NCBI RefSeq assembly: GCF_023347535.1
Contig: NZ_CP094473.1
Coordinates: 1,612,001 to 1,676,000, forward strand
From: Faecalibacterium sp. HTF-F
GTDB taxonomy: Bacteria; Bacillota; Clostridia; Oscillospirales; Ruminococcaceae
DNA: 64,000 nt
Direction of reading: 5' to 3'
Shown in pieces: positions 36,325 to 46,151 of this stretch. A program made the position numbers and the translations under genes. Each line of letters begins with the position of its first letter. The stretch's first letter is position 1. Below the pieces are notes generated by a model that searched no databases, had not been told where the DNA came from, and saw nothing but the letters and a program-made list of their open reading frames with translations.

Positions 36325-37611
36325 TTAATCTTCAAACAGCGGCTTCATCAGGGGCAGGAAGTCCAGCGTTGCAAAATAATCACGCGGCGTCTCGGCACGG
36401 CGGATCAGACGGTGGGTGCCGTCCTCGCACAGCAGCACCTCTGCGCTGCGCAGCTTGCCGTTGTAGTTGTAGCCCATGGCAGAGCCATGTGCACCGGTAT
36501 CATGGATATAGACGATATCGCCAATGTCGATCTTGGGCAGCATACGGTCGATGGCAAACTTGTCGTTGTTCTCGCACAGGCCGCCCACCACATCATACAT
36601 GTGGTCGCAGGGCTCGTTTTCCTTGCCCAGCACAGTGATGTGATGGTATGCGCCATACATGGCGGGACGCATCAGGTTGGCAGCGCAGGCGTCCAGACCA
36701 ATGTACTCCTTATAGATATGCTTTTCGTGGATGGCCGTTGCCACCAGAGCACCGTAGGGGCCGGTGGTAAAGCGGCCCATCTCGGTAAAGATGGCCACAT
36801 CACCCATGCCGGCGGGCACCAGAATCTCCTCAAACTTTCTGCGCACGCCCTCACCGATGGCCATGATGTCATTTTCGGTCTGCTCCGGACGGTACGGGAT
36901 GCCCACACCGCCGGACAGGTTGATGTAGCCGATGTGCACGCCGGTGGCCTTCTGCACCCGGACTGCCAGCTGGAACAGGATGCCTGCCAGCTCCGGATAG
37001 TATTCATCGGAAATGGTGTTGGAGGCGAGGAAGGCGTGGATGCCGAAGTTCTTGGCACCCTTTGCAGCCAGCTTCTTGTAGCTTTCGACCATCTGCTCCT
37101 CGGTCATACCATACTTGGCATCGCCGGGCTTGTCCATGACCTGAAAGCCCTCTTCGCTCTCGCCCAGACTGAAGGTGCCGCCCGGGTTATAGCGGCAGAA
37201 GATGTTCTCCGGCACGCCGGCGACACGCTCCAGAAATTCCACCATGGTGGCATCGTCCAGATTGATATAGGCGCCCAGCTCGTAGGCCTTCTTCATATCT
37301 TCCACGGGAGTTTGGTTGGAGGAGAACATGATATCGCTGCCGGAGAAGCCGCACACCTCGCTGAGCATCAGTTCGGTCAGGGACGAGCAGTCCACGCCGC
37401 AGCCCTCCTCCTTGAGGATCTGCAGGATGACAGGGTTCGGCAGAGCCTTGACGGCAAAATACTCCTTGAAGCCTTTGTTCCAGCTGAATGCCTTGTTGAT
37501 GCGGCGGGCATTTTCACGGATGCCCTTCTCGTCGTAGACATGGAACGGCGTGGGCACATCCTGAATGATCTCCTGTGCCATCGCCTCGGTCAGAAACGGT
37601 TTCTTTTCCAT
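36325..37611 (-). CDS. lysA: Diaminopimelate decarboxylase
   Basis: The 428-aa PLP enzyme makes lysine from meso-diaminopimelate. The PLP lysine is in EYFAVKALPNP (Lys 55). The glycine loop INLSGGVGIPYRP, EMGRFTTGPYG and the active-site GGLCENNDKF follow the alanine-racemase-like barrel. Length fits LysA-type fold III decarboxylases. Related carboxynorspermidine or arginine decarboxylases are less likely because the CENND motif is present. Confidence 0.9.
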   Translation of the reverse strand: MEKKPFLTEAMAQEIIQDVPTPFHVYDEKGIRENARRINKAFSWNKGFKEYFAVKALPNPVILQILKEEGCGVDCSSLTELMLSEVCGFSGSDIMFSSNQTPVEDMKKAYELGAYINLDDATMVEFLERVAGVPENIFCRYNPGGTFSLGESEEGFQVMDKPGDAKYGMTEEQMVESYKKLAAKGAKNFGIHAFLASNTISDEYYPELAGILFQLAVRVQKATGVHIGYINLSGGVGIPYRPEQTENDIMAIGEGVRRKFEEILVPAGMGDVAIFTEMGRFTTGPYGALVATAIHEKHIYKEYIGLDACAANLMRPAMYGAYHHITVLGKENEPCDHMYDVVGGLCENNDKFAIDRMLPKIDIGDIVYIHDTGAHGSAMGYNYNGKLRSAEVLLCEDGTHRLIRRAETPRDYFATLDFLPLMKPLFED

Positions 37612-37662
37612 AGTAACATCCCTCTCATTTTATATACACGCGGCCGATTGCCGCAGTGACGT

Positions 37663-37744
37663 TGGTAGAAGCTCCTTCCGTCATCGCTGACGCGATGCCA
37701 CCTCCCTCTTTGAGGGGGCTGTCTGCGCAGCAGACTGGGGGAGT
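37663..37744. repeat. Intergenic three-hairpin repeat element
   Basis: Three short palindromes stand in a row: CATCGC/GCGATG, CCCTC/GAGGG and GTCTGC/GCAGAC. They are framed by CTCC and GGAG. The layout matches dispersed palindromic elements that I recall from Faecalibacterium genomes. It lies between lysA and the dehydratase gene and codes for nothing. Confidence 0.55.
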
Positions 37745-39637
37745 TCACAGCTTCAGATTCTGGCGGGTGGGGGTGAAGGTGGGGATCATCTTTGCCAGCT
37801 GCTGCACCACACCCTCATCGTTGTGCTGGGCGGCTTTGGCAAGCTCCTGCAGCTGCTCGTAGAACTCGGCAAGGTCGATGCTGCGGGGCGAGGCCACAAA
37901 GATCTTGTTATGCTGGGTGCGGCGCATCTTGTCCTGCTCCTCGTCCATCATCAATTCTTCGTAGAGCTTTTCGCCCGGGCGCAGACCCACGATCTTGATC
38001 TCCATATTCACGCCCGGCTCATAGCCGTAAAAGCGGATGAGCTGCTTTGCAAGATCCATGATCTTGACCGGCTCGCCCATATCCAGCACATAGATATTGC
38101 CGCTTTCGGCCAGCGCACCAGCCTGCAGCACCAGCTGGGCCGCTTCCGGAATGGTCATAAAGTAGCGCTCAATGTTGGGGTCTGTCAGGGTGACAGGCCC
38201 ACCTTTTTTGATCTGGGCCTCAAACAGCGGAATGACGCTGCCGTGGCTGCCCAGCACATTGCCAAAACGCACAGCCACACACTTCATATCCGTGTTGCCC
38301 GCAAAGGTCTGGATGAGCATTTCGCAGATGCGCTTGGTACATCCCATCACACTGGTGGGGTTCACAGCCTTATCGGTGGAAAGCTGCACAAACCGCTCCA
38401 CGTCGTGCTCGCTGGCGCTCACCAGAAGGTTCTTGGTTCCCAGAACATTGTTCTTCACGGCCTCGGCAGGGCTCACCTCCATGAGCGGCACATGCTTGTG
38501 AGCCGCCGCGTGGAACACCACCGTGGGGTGATAGGTCTCAAACACCTCGTCCAGCCGTTTTTTGTCCCGGATGGAGCCCACCAGCACCGTTACCGGGATA
38601 TCCCGGCCGTACTTCTGCTGCAGCTCCATCAAAAGCTCATAGGCGCAGTTCTCGTAGATATCAAAAATAAGCAGCTTGCCGGGCTTGAAGCGCATCACCT
38701 GACGGCACAGTTCGCTGCCGATGGAGCCGCCGCCGCCCGTGACCAGAACGGTCTTGCCGGTAAGGTAGCCGGAGATCTGGTCCGTATCCAGCGTCACCTC
38801 ATCGCGGGAAAGGAAATCCGCCGGGTTCAGCTCGCGGAAGGCTCCCTGCTGGGGTGCGCCGCTGCCCACCAGCTGCGGGTCGCTGAGCAGCTGCACCGCA
38901 CAATGGGTGCTGACACACAGGTCGATGACATGGTTCAGTTTGCTGCCTTTCAGGGTAGGGATGGCAATGATGATGCTGTGGATGCCGTAGCGATTGCACA
39001 GCTCCGGGATATCCTCCAGCGTGCCCTTCACCGGCACCCCGTGGATGGTCTGGTTCAGCTTTGCGGGGTCGTCATCAACCGCCACCACAGCATGCCCGTA
39101 TTCCTTATTGGACTTGCACACGTTGATGGCCCATGCACCGGCCTCTCCTGCACCCACGATCATCACGGGCCGGTTGGGGTCTCTGCTGGCAGAGCCGCGC
39201 AGCTTTTCGCCCAGCGGGTGGTTCAGGAACAGCCGCCATGCCAGACGGCTGCCGCCCACCAGCAGGAAGATGAGAACCGCTGCCATGCAGTTGGCAGAGT
39301 TGAACAGCACACCGTGGATGCACAGACGGTTGACACCGTAGACGATAACGGTAGGCACAGCCACCGTTGCCGCCAGACGCATCAGGTCGCGTTCACCGGC
39401 GTACTTCCACAGTACGGAGTACAGCCCGCTGAACAGAAAGCTGGCAATGTACACCGCCACGATCCATGGCAGATTTTCGTACAGAAGCTCACGGTTATGC
39501 GGCCACCAGGCAGCTTCCACTGCTCCGTCTGCCCGCAGCAGAAGCGCAAAATAAAAGCTGAATGCAACAATGGCTGCATCCAGCAGCACAAGCAGCGCCC
39601 GGCGCGCAAGCACCTGCGGCGTGTTCTTTTTATCTTT
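37745..39637 (-). CDS. Membrane-bound nucleotide-sugar 4,6-dehydratase (CapD/WbpM-like)
   Basis: The 630-aa protein has four N-terminal membrane helices and a CoA-binding-like domain (PVMIVGAGEAGAWAINVCK). The C-terminal short-chain dehydrogenase domain has the NAD loop VLVTGGGGSIGSELCRQVMR, HAAAHKHVPLME and QLSTDKAVNPTSVMG (the Tyr position replaced, as in WbpM-type enzymes). It would convert UDP-GlcNAc for capsule or glycan synthesis. GTG 39637 lies seven bases after AGAGGA and is preferred to the GTG at 39661. Confidence 0.9.
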   Translation of the reverse strand, partial: KDKKNTPQVLARRALLVLLDAAIVAFSFYFALLLRADGAVEAAWWPHNRELLYENLPWIVAVYIASFLFSGLYSVLWKYAGERDLMRLAATVAVPTVIVYGVNRLCIHGVLFNSANCMAAVLIFLLVGGSRLAWRLFLNHPLGEKLRGSASRDPNRPVMIVGAGEAGAWAINVCKSNKEYGHAVVAVDDDPAKLNQTIHGVPVKGTLEDIPELCNRYGIHSIIIAIPTLKGSKLNHVIDLCVSTHCAVQLLSDPQLVGSGAPQQGAFRELNPADFLSRDEVTLDTDQISGYLTGKTVLVTGGGGSIGSELCRQVMRFKPGKLLIFDIYENCAYELLMELQQKYGRDIPVTVLVGSIRDKKRLDEVFETYHPTVVFHAAAHKHVPLMEVSPAEAVKNNVLGTKNLLVSASEHDVERFVQLSTDKAVNPTSVMGCTKRICEMLIQTFAGNTDMKCVAVRFGNVLGSHGSVIPLFEAQIKKGGPVTLTDPNIERYFMTIPEAAQLVLQAGALAESGNIYVLDMGEPVKIMDLAKQLIRFYGYEPGVNMEIKIVGLRPGEKLYEELMMDEEQDKMRRTQHNKIFVASPRSIDLAEFYEQLQELAKAAQHNDEGVVQQLAKMIPTFTPTRQNLKL

Positions 39638-39777
39638 CACAAAAAAGTCCTCTTTTTGCACACGGCGTAAAACGCCGCTGTTTTTTCCGGAAGGAGCTTC
39701 CGGCGTTCCGTCCTGCCCGGCGCACCGGACAGCCCTATCTTTATATTATACTCAGAAGCGCAGGGAATGTCCAGAAA

Positions 39778-39905
39778 ATTTGCAGGAAAGGCGTCCCCTT
39801 GCGGGAAGCTGCCGCCTCAGGCGGCTGATGAGGGCGCAGGACAGCAGTATTTTACCCTAAATCCCCCTCATCCGGCGCGGGTGCGCCCCGCAGCAGGCTG
39901 CCTGC
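39778..39905. repeat. Intergenic palindromic repeat running into the flippase 3' end
   Basis: TCCC/GGGA and GCCGCC/GGCGGC hairpins are followed by GATGAGGG (39828-39835), which can pair with CCCTCATC (39865-39872). The style matches Faecalibacterium-type dispersed repeats. The last residues and stop codon of the flippase gene fall inside it. Confidence 0.5.
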
Positions 39906-41451
39906 TTTTTGTCCGGAGGGCTTTCACTTCCTCCCCCAGCCCCAGCGGCCATGCCGCCAGCAGGAATACTGCCGCCGTCATGCAGCCGCCCGCCCCCAGA
40001 GCCGCCAGCTGCATGGGCAGTTCCGACCTCAGGCCGTCCGCAAGCAGCTCTTTCAAAAAAGCACCCGCCCCTGCAGCCAGCAGCGCCGCCAGAGCAGGCG
40101 CACCCAGCCAGCGGCGGAAAGCGTGCCGCGTGCCGCTGGAAAACAACAGCCGCCCGGTGTTGGCAATGCAGGTGTACAGGCTGGAAAGCAGGATCACTGC
40201 CAGAAATCCTTTCATGCCAAAGCGCGGCAACAGCACCACCACCCCGCCAATGCGCAGGACGGAGTCCCACACGCTGTAGCGGAACGCGGCCTTCTGCTCC
40301 CCCACCCCTTTCATGGCTCCGTCCACCATGCTTTCCAGATACATCAGCGGCATGGCGGGGGCCAGCGTTTCCAGATAAAACCCGGCTTCGGCGCTGCGGT
40401 ATAAAAGCTGTGCCAGCGGGCGTCCCCACACCCAGAACAGCGTCCCCGCCAATGCAGAAAAATAACCGGTGAGCCGCAGCATCCGGTCCAAAAGCGCATT
40501 GAGACGTTTGGTTTGGCCCAGAATATGGGCCTGCGTGATCTCCGGCATCAGCAGCACCGAAAGGCTCCCCAGCAGCCCAAAGGGAAAGGTGAGCAGCGGC
40601 AGAGCCATGCCCTTGAGCACCCCGTACTGCTTCAGTGCTGCGCTGCGCCCGCCTGCGTTCGCCAGATATACCGCAAGGCAGGCGGGCACCAGCATGTTCT
40701 CTGCGGTGTGCAGGGTGCTTGCCAGCACCCGCCCACCCTCCACCGGCCACAGGATCTCCCACAGACGGCGGGCCGGGTCTGCCGGGCGGACGGCTCTCTG
40801 CCCCACAAAAGCGCTGCGGGCATCCCGCCGGTAAAAAGTCAGCATACACAGCGCTGACACCGCTTCGCTGACGGCTGTTGCCCCCAGCACCAGCATACAG
40901 CGCACGCCCACGGCAGCCCCTTCGGTACGGGTGAGTGCCAGAGCTACCAGCGCAATGCGCACCGTCTGTTCAGTAAGCTGGCTGAACACATTGGGGGCCA
41001 CATGCCGCCGGGCGATGAAAAAGCCCCGCAGGACCGCAGACACTGCCATCCATGGCATTCCCAGCGCTGAAACGCGCAAAGCTCCGGCAGCGCGGACATC
41101 GCCCAGCCACCACCGGGCTGCAAGATCTGCTGTTGCCAGCTGCAGCAAAGCGGCAAACAGCCCCAGCAGGAGCCCCGCCGCCAGCAGACGCCGCAGCATT
41201 CCCCGGGCCGCACCGCGGGCAGAGTCCGGGCCGCTGAGTTCTTCGGCCATGAGCCGGGTAGCTGCCACCGAGACGCCCGCCGTTGCCAGCGTGATGAACA
41301 GCGAATACACCGCCAGCACCAGTTGATACAGGCCCATCCCCTCGCCGCCCAGCTCGTTTGCCAGCCAGATGCGCAGCCCCATACCGGCCAGCCGCAGCAC
41401 CACGTCTGAGCCGGTAAGCAGCGCCGCGTTTTTTAAATAGCTCTGCCGCAT
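39868..41451 (-). CDS. MATE/MurJ-like flippase (SpoVB/polysaccharide exporter family)
   Basis: The 527-aa protein has about 13-14 membrane helices. The opening MRQSYLKNAALLTGSDVVLR and LANELGGEGMGLYQLVLAVY match SpoVB-type oligosaccharide flippases. The ATG at 41451 follows AGGAGGGGG; the open frame continues upstream but without a site. Together with the sugar dehydratase next to it, it suggests export of a lipid-linked glycan or lipid II. The final residues (QPAAGRTRAG) come from the repeat at 39778-39905. Confidence 0.87.
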   Translation of the reverse strand: MRQSYLKNAALLTGSDVVLRLAGMGLRIWLANELGGEGMGLYQLVLAVYSLFITLATAGVSVAATRLMAEELSGPDSARGAARGMLRRLLAAGLLLGLFAALLQLATADLAARWWLGDVRAAGALRVSALGMPWMAVSAVLRGFFIARRHVAPNVFSQLTEQTVRIALVALALTRTEGAAVGVRCMLVLGATAVSEAVSALCMLTFYRRDARSAFVGQRAVRPADPARRLWEILWPVEGGRVLASTLHTAENMLVPACLAVYLANAGGRSAALKQYGVLKGMALPLLTFPFGLLGSLSVLLMPEITQAHILGQTKRLNALLDRMLRLTGYFSALAGTLFWVWGRPLAQLLYRSAEAGFYLETLAPAMPLMYLESMVDGAMKGVGEQKAAFRYSVWDSVLRIGGVVVLLPRFGMKGFLAVILLSSLYTCIANTGRLLFSSGTRHAFRRWLGAPALAALLAAGAGAFLKELLADGLRSELPMQLAALGAGGCMTAAVFLLAAWPLGLGEEVKALRTKSRQPAAGRTRAG

Positions 41452-41532
41452 GGCACACCCCCTCCTGACGGTCACAGTCTCTCTTTTCAGCCTATGCATC
41501 TGCGCTCTGAAAAAGACGAGCGGCGCGGCGGG

Positions 41533-41561
41533 TTGTTTCCCGCGCACTTTTATGGTATAGT
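41533..41561 (+). promoter_or_regulatory. Promoter of the Mrp gene
   Basis: TTGTTT (41533-41538) and TATAGT (41556-41561) are 17 bp apart. Confidence 0.65.
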
Positions 41562-41644
41562 AAAGGGGCGGCCTTTGCAGCCGTATTCTGATCAAGGAGG
41601 AAGCACACGGCAAACGCCCCGCGCCCGCCGTGCGCAAAAAGAGA

Positions 41645-42475
41645 ATGAGCGAAGAATGCACCCATGACTGCTCCAGCTGCGGAGCAGCATGTTCTTCCCG
41701 CGATGCAGCGCCCAAGCATGACGCACCCAACCCCAACAGCAGCGTCAAAAAGGTCATCGGCGTTGTGTCCGGCAAAGGCGGCGTTGGCAAAAGCATGACC
41801 AGCGCCCTGCTGGCCTGTGCCATGGCACGCCGCGGCTACCACTGCGGCATTCTGGATGCCGACATCACCGGCCCTTCCATCCCGAAGCTGTTCGGCATCC
41901 ATGGCCGCGCCATGGCCGACGACAAGGGCTGCTGGCCCATCCAGAGCCGCATGGGCATCGATGTCATGAGCATCAACCTGCTGGTGGAAAATGAGGAAGA
42001 CCCCGTTGTGTGGCGCGGCCCGGTCATTGCCGGCGCCGTCAAGCAGTTCTGGACCGATGTGGTCTGGAAGGACGTGGACTTCCTGTTCGTGGACATGCCT
42101 CCGGGAACCGGTGATGTGCCCCTGACCGTGTTCCAGAGCCTGCCGGTGGACGGCATCGTGGTGGTGGCAAGCCCGCAGGAGCTGGTGAGCATGATCGTGG
42201 CCAAGGCCGTGAACATGGCTGAAATGATGAAGGTGCCCATGCTGGGCATCGTGGAGAACATGAGCTACATCGTCTGCCCCGACTGCGGCAAGCACATCAA
42301 TGTGTTCGGCAACAGCCATGTGGACGAGGTGGCCGCAAAGCATCACCTGCCCGTGCTGGCAAAGTGCCCCATCGATCCCCAGTTGGCTCAGTTGTCCGAT
42401 GCCGGCATGATCGAAACCTACGGCGGCGAGTATCTGGAAGGTGCCGCCGATGCCTGCGAAAAGCTGCTGAAATGA
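41645..42475 (+). CDS. Mrp/NBP35 family Fe-S cluster carrier ATPase
   Basis: The 276-aa P-loop protein carries Fe-S clusters to client enzymes. It has an N-terminal Cys cluster (ECTHDCSSCGAACSSR), the deviant Walker A GVVSGKGGVGKSMTSALL, FVDMPPGTGDVPLT and a C-terminal CPDCGKHI pair. The start is uncertain. An AAGGAGG lies about 45 bases upstream of ATG 41645, but no ATG fits it, and a GTG at 41630 is possible. It has its own promoter and terminator. Confidence 0.9.
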   Translation: MSEECTHDCSSCGAACSSRDAAPKHDAPNPNSSVKKVIGVVSGKGGVGKSMTSALLACAMARRGYHCGILDADITGPSIPKLFGIHGRAMADDKGCWPIQSRMGIDVMSINLLVENEEDPVVWRGPVIAGAVKQFWTDVVWKDVDFLFVDMPPGTGDVPLTVFQSLPVDGIVVVASPQELVSMIVAKAVNMAEMMKVPMLGIVENMSYIVCPDCGKHINVFGNSHVDEVAAKHHLPVLAKCPIDPQLAQLSDAGMIETYGGEYLEGAADACEKLLK

Positions 42476-42486
42476 TCTGACCCTCT

Positions 42487-42521
42487 GGCTGCTGCACAAA
42501 CTGCTGTGCGGCAGCCTTTTT
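42487..42521 (+). terminator. Rho-independent terminator after the Mrp gene
   Basis: GGCTGCTGCACA (42487-42498) pairs with TGTGCGGCAGCC (42505-42516) with a slight offset, followed by TTTTT. Confidence 0.85.
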
Positions 42522-42668
42522 GCTGTCGGAAGCGGCATCTGTGCAAAAGGCATTCTTTTCCGCTTTAAAAAACAAGGCATCGTGCGGTTTTTTTCTTTTA
42601 TTTTTCGTTTTGTGAAGCGGTTTCAACTTTTCATCTGTTTTTTTGAAACATTTTCTGCTTTTTCGCTA

Positions 42669-42697
42669 TTGTCAAACCCACAGGAAAGCTTTATAAT
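42669..42697 (+). promoter_or_regulatory. Promoter of gdhA
   Basis: TTGTCA (42669-42674) and TATAAT (42692-42697) are 17 bp apart. The transcript would begin near 42704 and carry a leader of about 150 bases, with a 7-bp hairpin at 42706-42727 (GGTCTGC/GCAGGCC). No start codon with a site is seen in the leader. Confidence 0.8.
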
Positions 42698-42826
42698 AAT
42701 AAAGCGGTCTGCAGCCATAAGCAGGCCGGTGTGTAAGAACGGAAATCCGGGATCGTCCCAAAGCGTTTTAGCAGTGCGTCCGCTGTGCGGCGGGCCGGGC
42801 AGTCTCGTCTTTTTCAAATTTTATAG

Positions 42827-44206
<1,380 letters not shown>

Positions 44207-44224
44207 GTCATACCGCGTCGTCTA

Positions 44225-44257
44225 AGAGCCGCGCCCGCAGGGGTGCGGCTCTTTTTT
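44225..44257 (+). terminator. Rho-independent terminator after gdhA
   Basis: AGAGCCGCGCCC (44225-44236) pairs with GGGTGCGGCTCT (44241-44252), followed by TTTTTT. Confidence 0.92.
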
Positions 44258-44319
44258 GGTATAACCCCGCCCCGCTCTGCCCACACTGGCAGTATCTTAT
44301 GGCAGAAAGGGAGTTTTGT

Positions 44320-45900
44320 ATGGACGAGCAGATGTTTTGTTTTCAGTGTGAGCAGGCGGCGGGCTGCACCGCCTGCACCGGCGCAGCGGGGGTGTGCGGC
44401 AAGTCGGCCGAGACAGCCGCCGCACAGGACCGGCTCACCGGGGCGCTCATCGCGTTTGCCGGGCAGCTCATCGCGGCGGGGCGCGGCCCGGCCCCGGAAC
44501 AGGCCCGGCTGCTGATGCAGGGGCTGTTCACCACCATTACCAACGTGAACTTTGACCCCGCCGCCGTGGACGCGCTGACCCGCCGGGTGCACGACGCCAG
44601 CCCCGGCACCGGCCCGGACTACGACATGCAGGCCCTCTGGCGGGAACCGGACGCCGACCGGCGCAGCCTGAAATGCTTTGTGCTGTTCAGCCTGCGGGGC
44701 ATGGCCGCCTACAACTACCACGCCCGGGTGCTGGGCCGCATCGACCCGGAGCTGGACCGGTTCTTCTGTACCGCCCTGCAGGCCGTGGGCGACCCCGGCC
44801 AGACCACCGACGCCCTGTGGCAGCTGGTGCAGGCCACAGGAGAAGCCAGCTACCGCTGCATGGAGCTGCTGGACGCGGCCAACACCGGCGCGTTTGGCGA
44901 CCCGGTGCCCGCAGAGGTGCCGCTGACCATTGAAAAAGGGCCGTTCATCGTGATTTCCGGCCACGACCTCTACGACGCACAGCAGCTGCTGGAACAGACC
45001 GCAGGCCGGGGCGTCAACGTCTACACCCACTCGGAGATGCTGCCCGCCCACGGCTACCCGGAGCTGAAGCGCCGCTACCCCCACCTCAAGGGCAACTTTG
45101 GCACCGCATGGCAGAACCAGCAGCGGGAGTTCGAGGACATCCCCGCGCCCATCCTGTTCACCACCAACTGCATCATGCCCCTGCGCGCCAGCTACGCCGA
45201 CCGGGTGTTCACCACCTCGGTGGTGGCTTACCCCGGCGTGCCCCACATCGACGAAGGGCGCGACTTTTCCCCGGTGATCGAAAAGGCGCTGGAGCTGGGC
45301 GGCTACGCGCAGGACACCCTGCTGCCCGGCCTGAACGGCGGCTCCACGGTGACCACCGGTTTTGCCCGCACCGCCGTGCTGCAGCACGCGGACGAGATCG
45401 TGCAGGCGGTGCGGGACGGCAAGATCCGGCACTTCTTTCTGGTGGGCGGCTGCGACGGCACCCGGCCCAGCCGCCGCTACTACACCGAGTTTGCCCGCCT
45501 TACCCCGCCCGACACCATCCTGCTGACCCTGGCCTGCGGCAAGTTCCGCCTGAACGACCTGCCCCTTGGCACCGTGCCGGGCACCGGCCTGCCCCGCATC
45601 CTGGACGTGGGCCAGTGCAACGACGCCTACAGCGCCATCCGCATCGCATTGGCACTGGCCGACGCCTTTGGCTGCGGCGTCAACGACCTGCCCCTCTCGC
45701 TGGTGCTGTGCTGGTTTGAGCAAAAGGCCGTGTGCATCCTTATTGCACTGCTGGCGCTGGGCATCCGGGGCATCCGGCTGGGGCCCACCCTGCCCGCTTT
45801 CCTCTCGCCGGGCGTGGTGGCCGCCTTGCAGCAGAAGTACGACTTAAAAGCCGTAACAACGCCGGAAAAGGACCTGCAAGCCATTCTGGGCCGGCACTGA
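44320..45900 (+). CDS. hcp: Hybrid cluster protein (hydroxylamine/NO reductase)
   Basis: The 526-aa Fe-S enzyme begins QMFCFQCEQAAGCTACTGAA with C7, C10, C19 and C26 spaced as in Hcp. It has later ligands in FTTNCIMP, GGCDG and LACGKFRLNDL. It reduces hydroxylamine or nitric oxide in anaerobes. ATG 44320 follows AAAGGGAG. Third codon positions are almost all G or C and the gene is visibly richer in GC than gdhA and gltB on either side. This may reflect different origin or expression. No terminator lies directly after it. Confidence 0.95.
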   Translation: MDEQMFCFQCEQAAGCTACTGAAGVCGKSAETAAAQDRLTGALIAFAGQLIAAGRGPAPEQARLLMQGLFTTITNVNFDPAAVDALTRRVHDASPGTGPDYDMQALWREPDADRRSLKCFVLFSLRGMAAYNYHARVLGRIDPELDRFFCTALQAVGDPGQTTDALWQLVQATGEASYRCMELLDAANTGAFGDPVPAEVPLTIEKGPFIVISGHDLYDAQQLLEQTAGRGVNVYTHSEMLPAHGYPELKRRYPHLKGNFGTAWQNQQREFEDIPAPILFTTNCIMPLRASYADRVFTTSVVAYPGVPHIDEGRDFSPVIEKALELGGYAQDTLLPGLNGGSTVTTGFARTAVLQHADEIVQAVRDGKIRHFFLVGGCDGTRPSRRYYTEFARLTPPDTILLTLACGKFRLNDLPLGTVPGTGLPRILDVGQCNDAYSAIRIALALADAFGCGVNDLPLSLVLCWFEQKAVCILIALLALGIRGIRLGPTLPAFLSPGVVAALQQKYDLKAVTTPEKDLQAILGRH

Positions 45901-45999
45901 GCGCGCATTGTTTCCGCTACGCGCACAATTGACCTCCGATGGCAACGTTTCGCACAAGAAGCAGTGGAAAGCTGTTGTTATATTTGGTGCAGCTGTCAC

Positions 46000-46027
46000 T
46001 TGAAGATTCTTCACGAGCCGCTATAAT
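46000..46027 (+). promoter_or_regulatory. Promoter of the gltBD operon
   Basis: TTGAAG (46000-46005) and TATAAT (46022-46027) are 16 bp apart. Transcription would begin near 46034 and pass through the hairpins described next. Confidence 0.7.
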
Positions 46028-46041
46028 AATAAGTACCGGAA

Positions 46042-46092
46042 CAAAGGCGTTCCGCAAGGGTAAAGTCTGCCCTTGCGGGGCGCTTTTCTTTT
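46042..46092 (+). promoter_or_regulatory. Leader terminator/attenuator candidate of gltBD
   Basis: CCGCAAGGG (46052-46060) pairs with CCCTTGCGG (46070-46078). The stem is extended by AAAGGCG/CGCTTTT and followed by TTTTCTTTTTT. It lies after the gltB promoter and about 60 bases before gltB. The upstream GGAAC (46038-46042) can pair with GTTCC and compete with it. A second hairpin, ATGCGG/CCGCAT, follows at 46101-46118. It may attenuate gltBD or simply stop hcp transcripts. Confidence 0.6.
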
Positions 46093-46151
46093 TTGTCAGA
46101 ATGCGGAGGGTGCCGCATCCGGTGAGGATTTTATAAAGGATGGGAAAGTCT

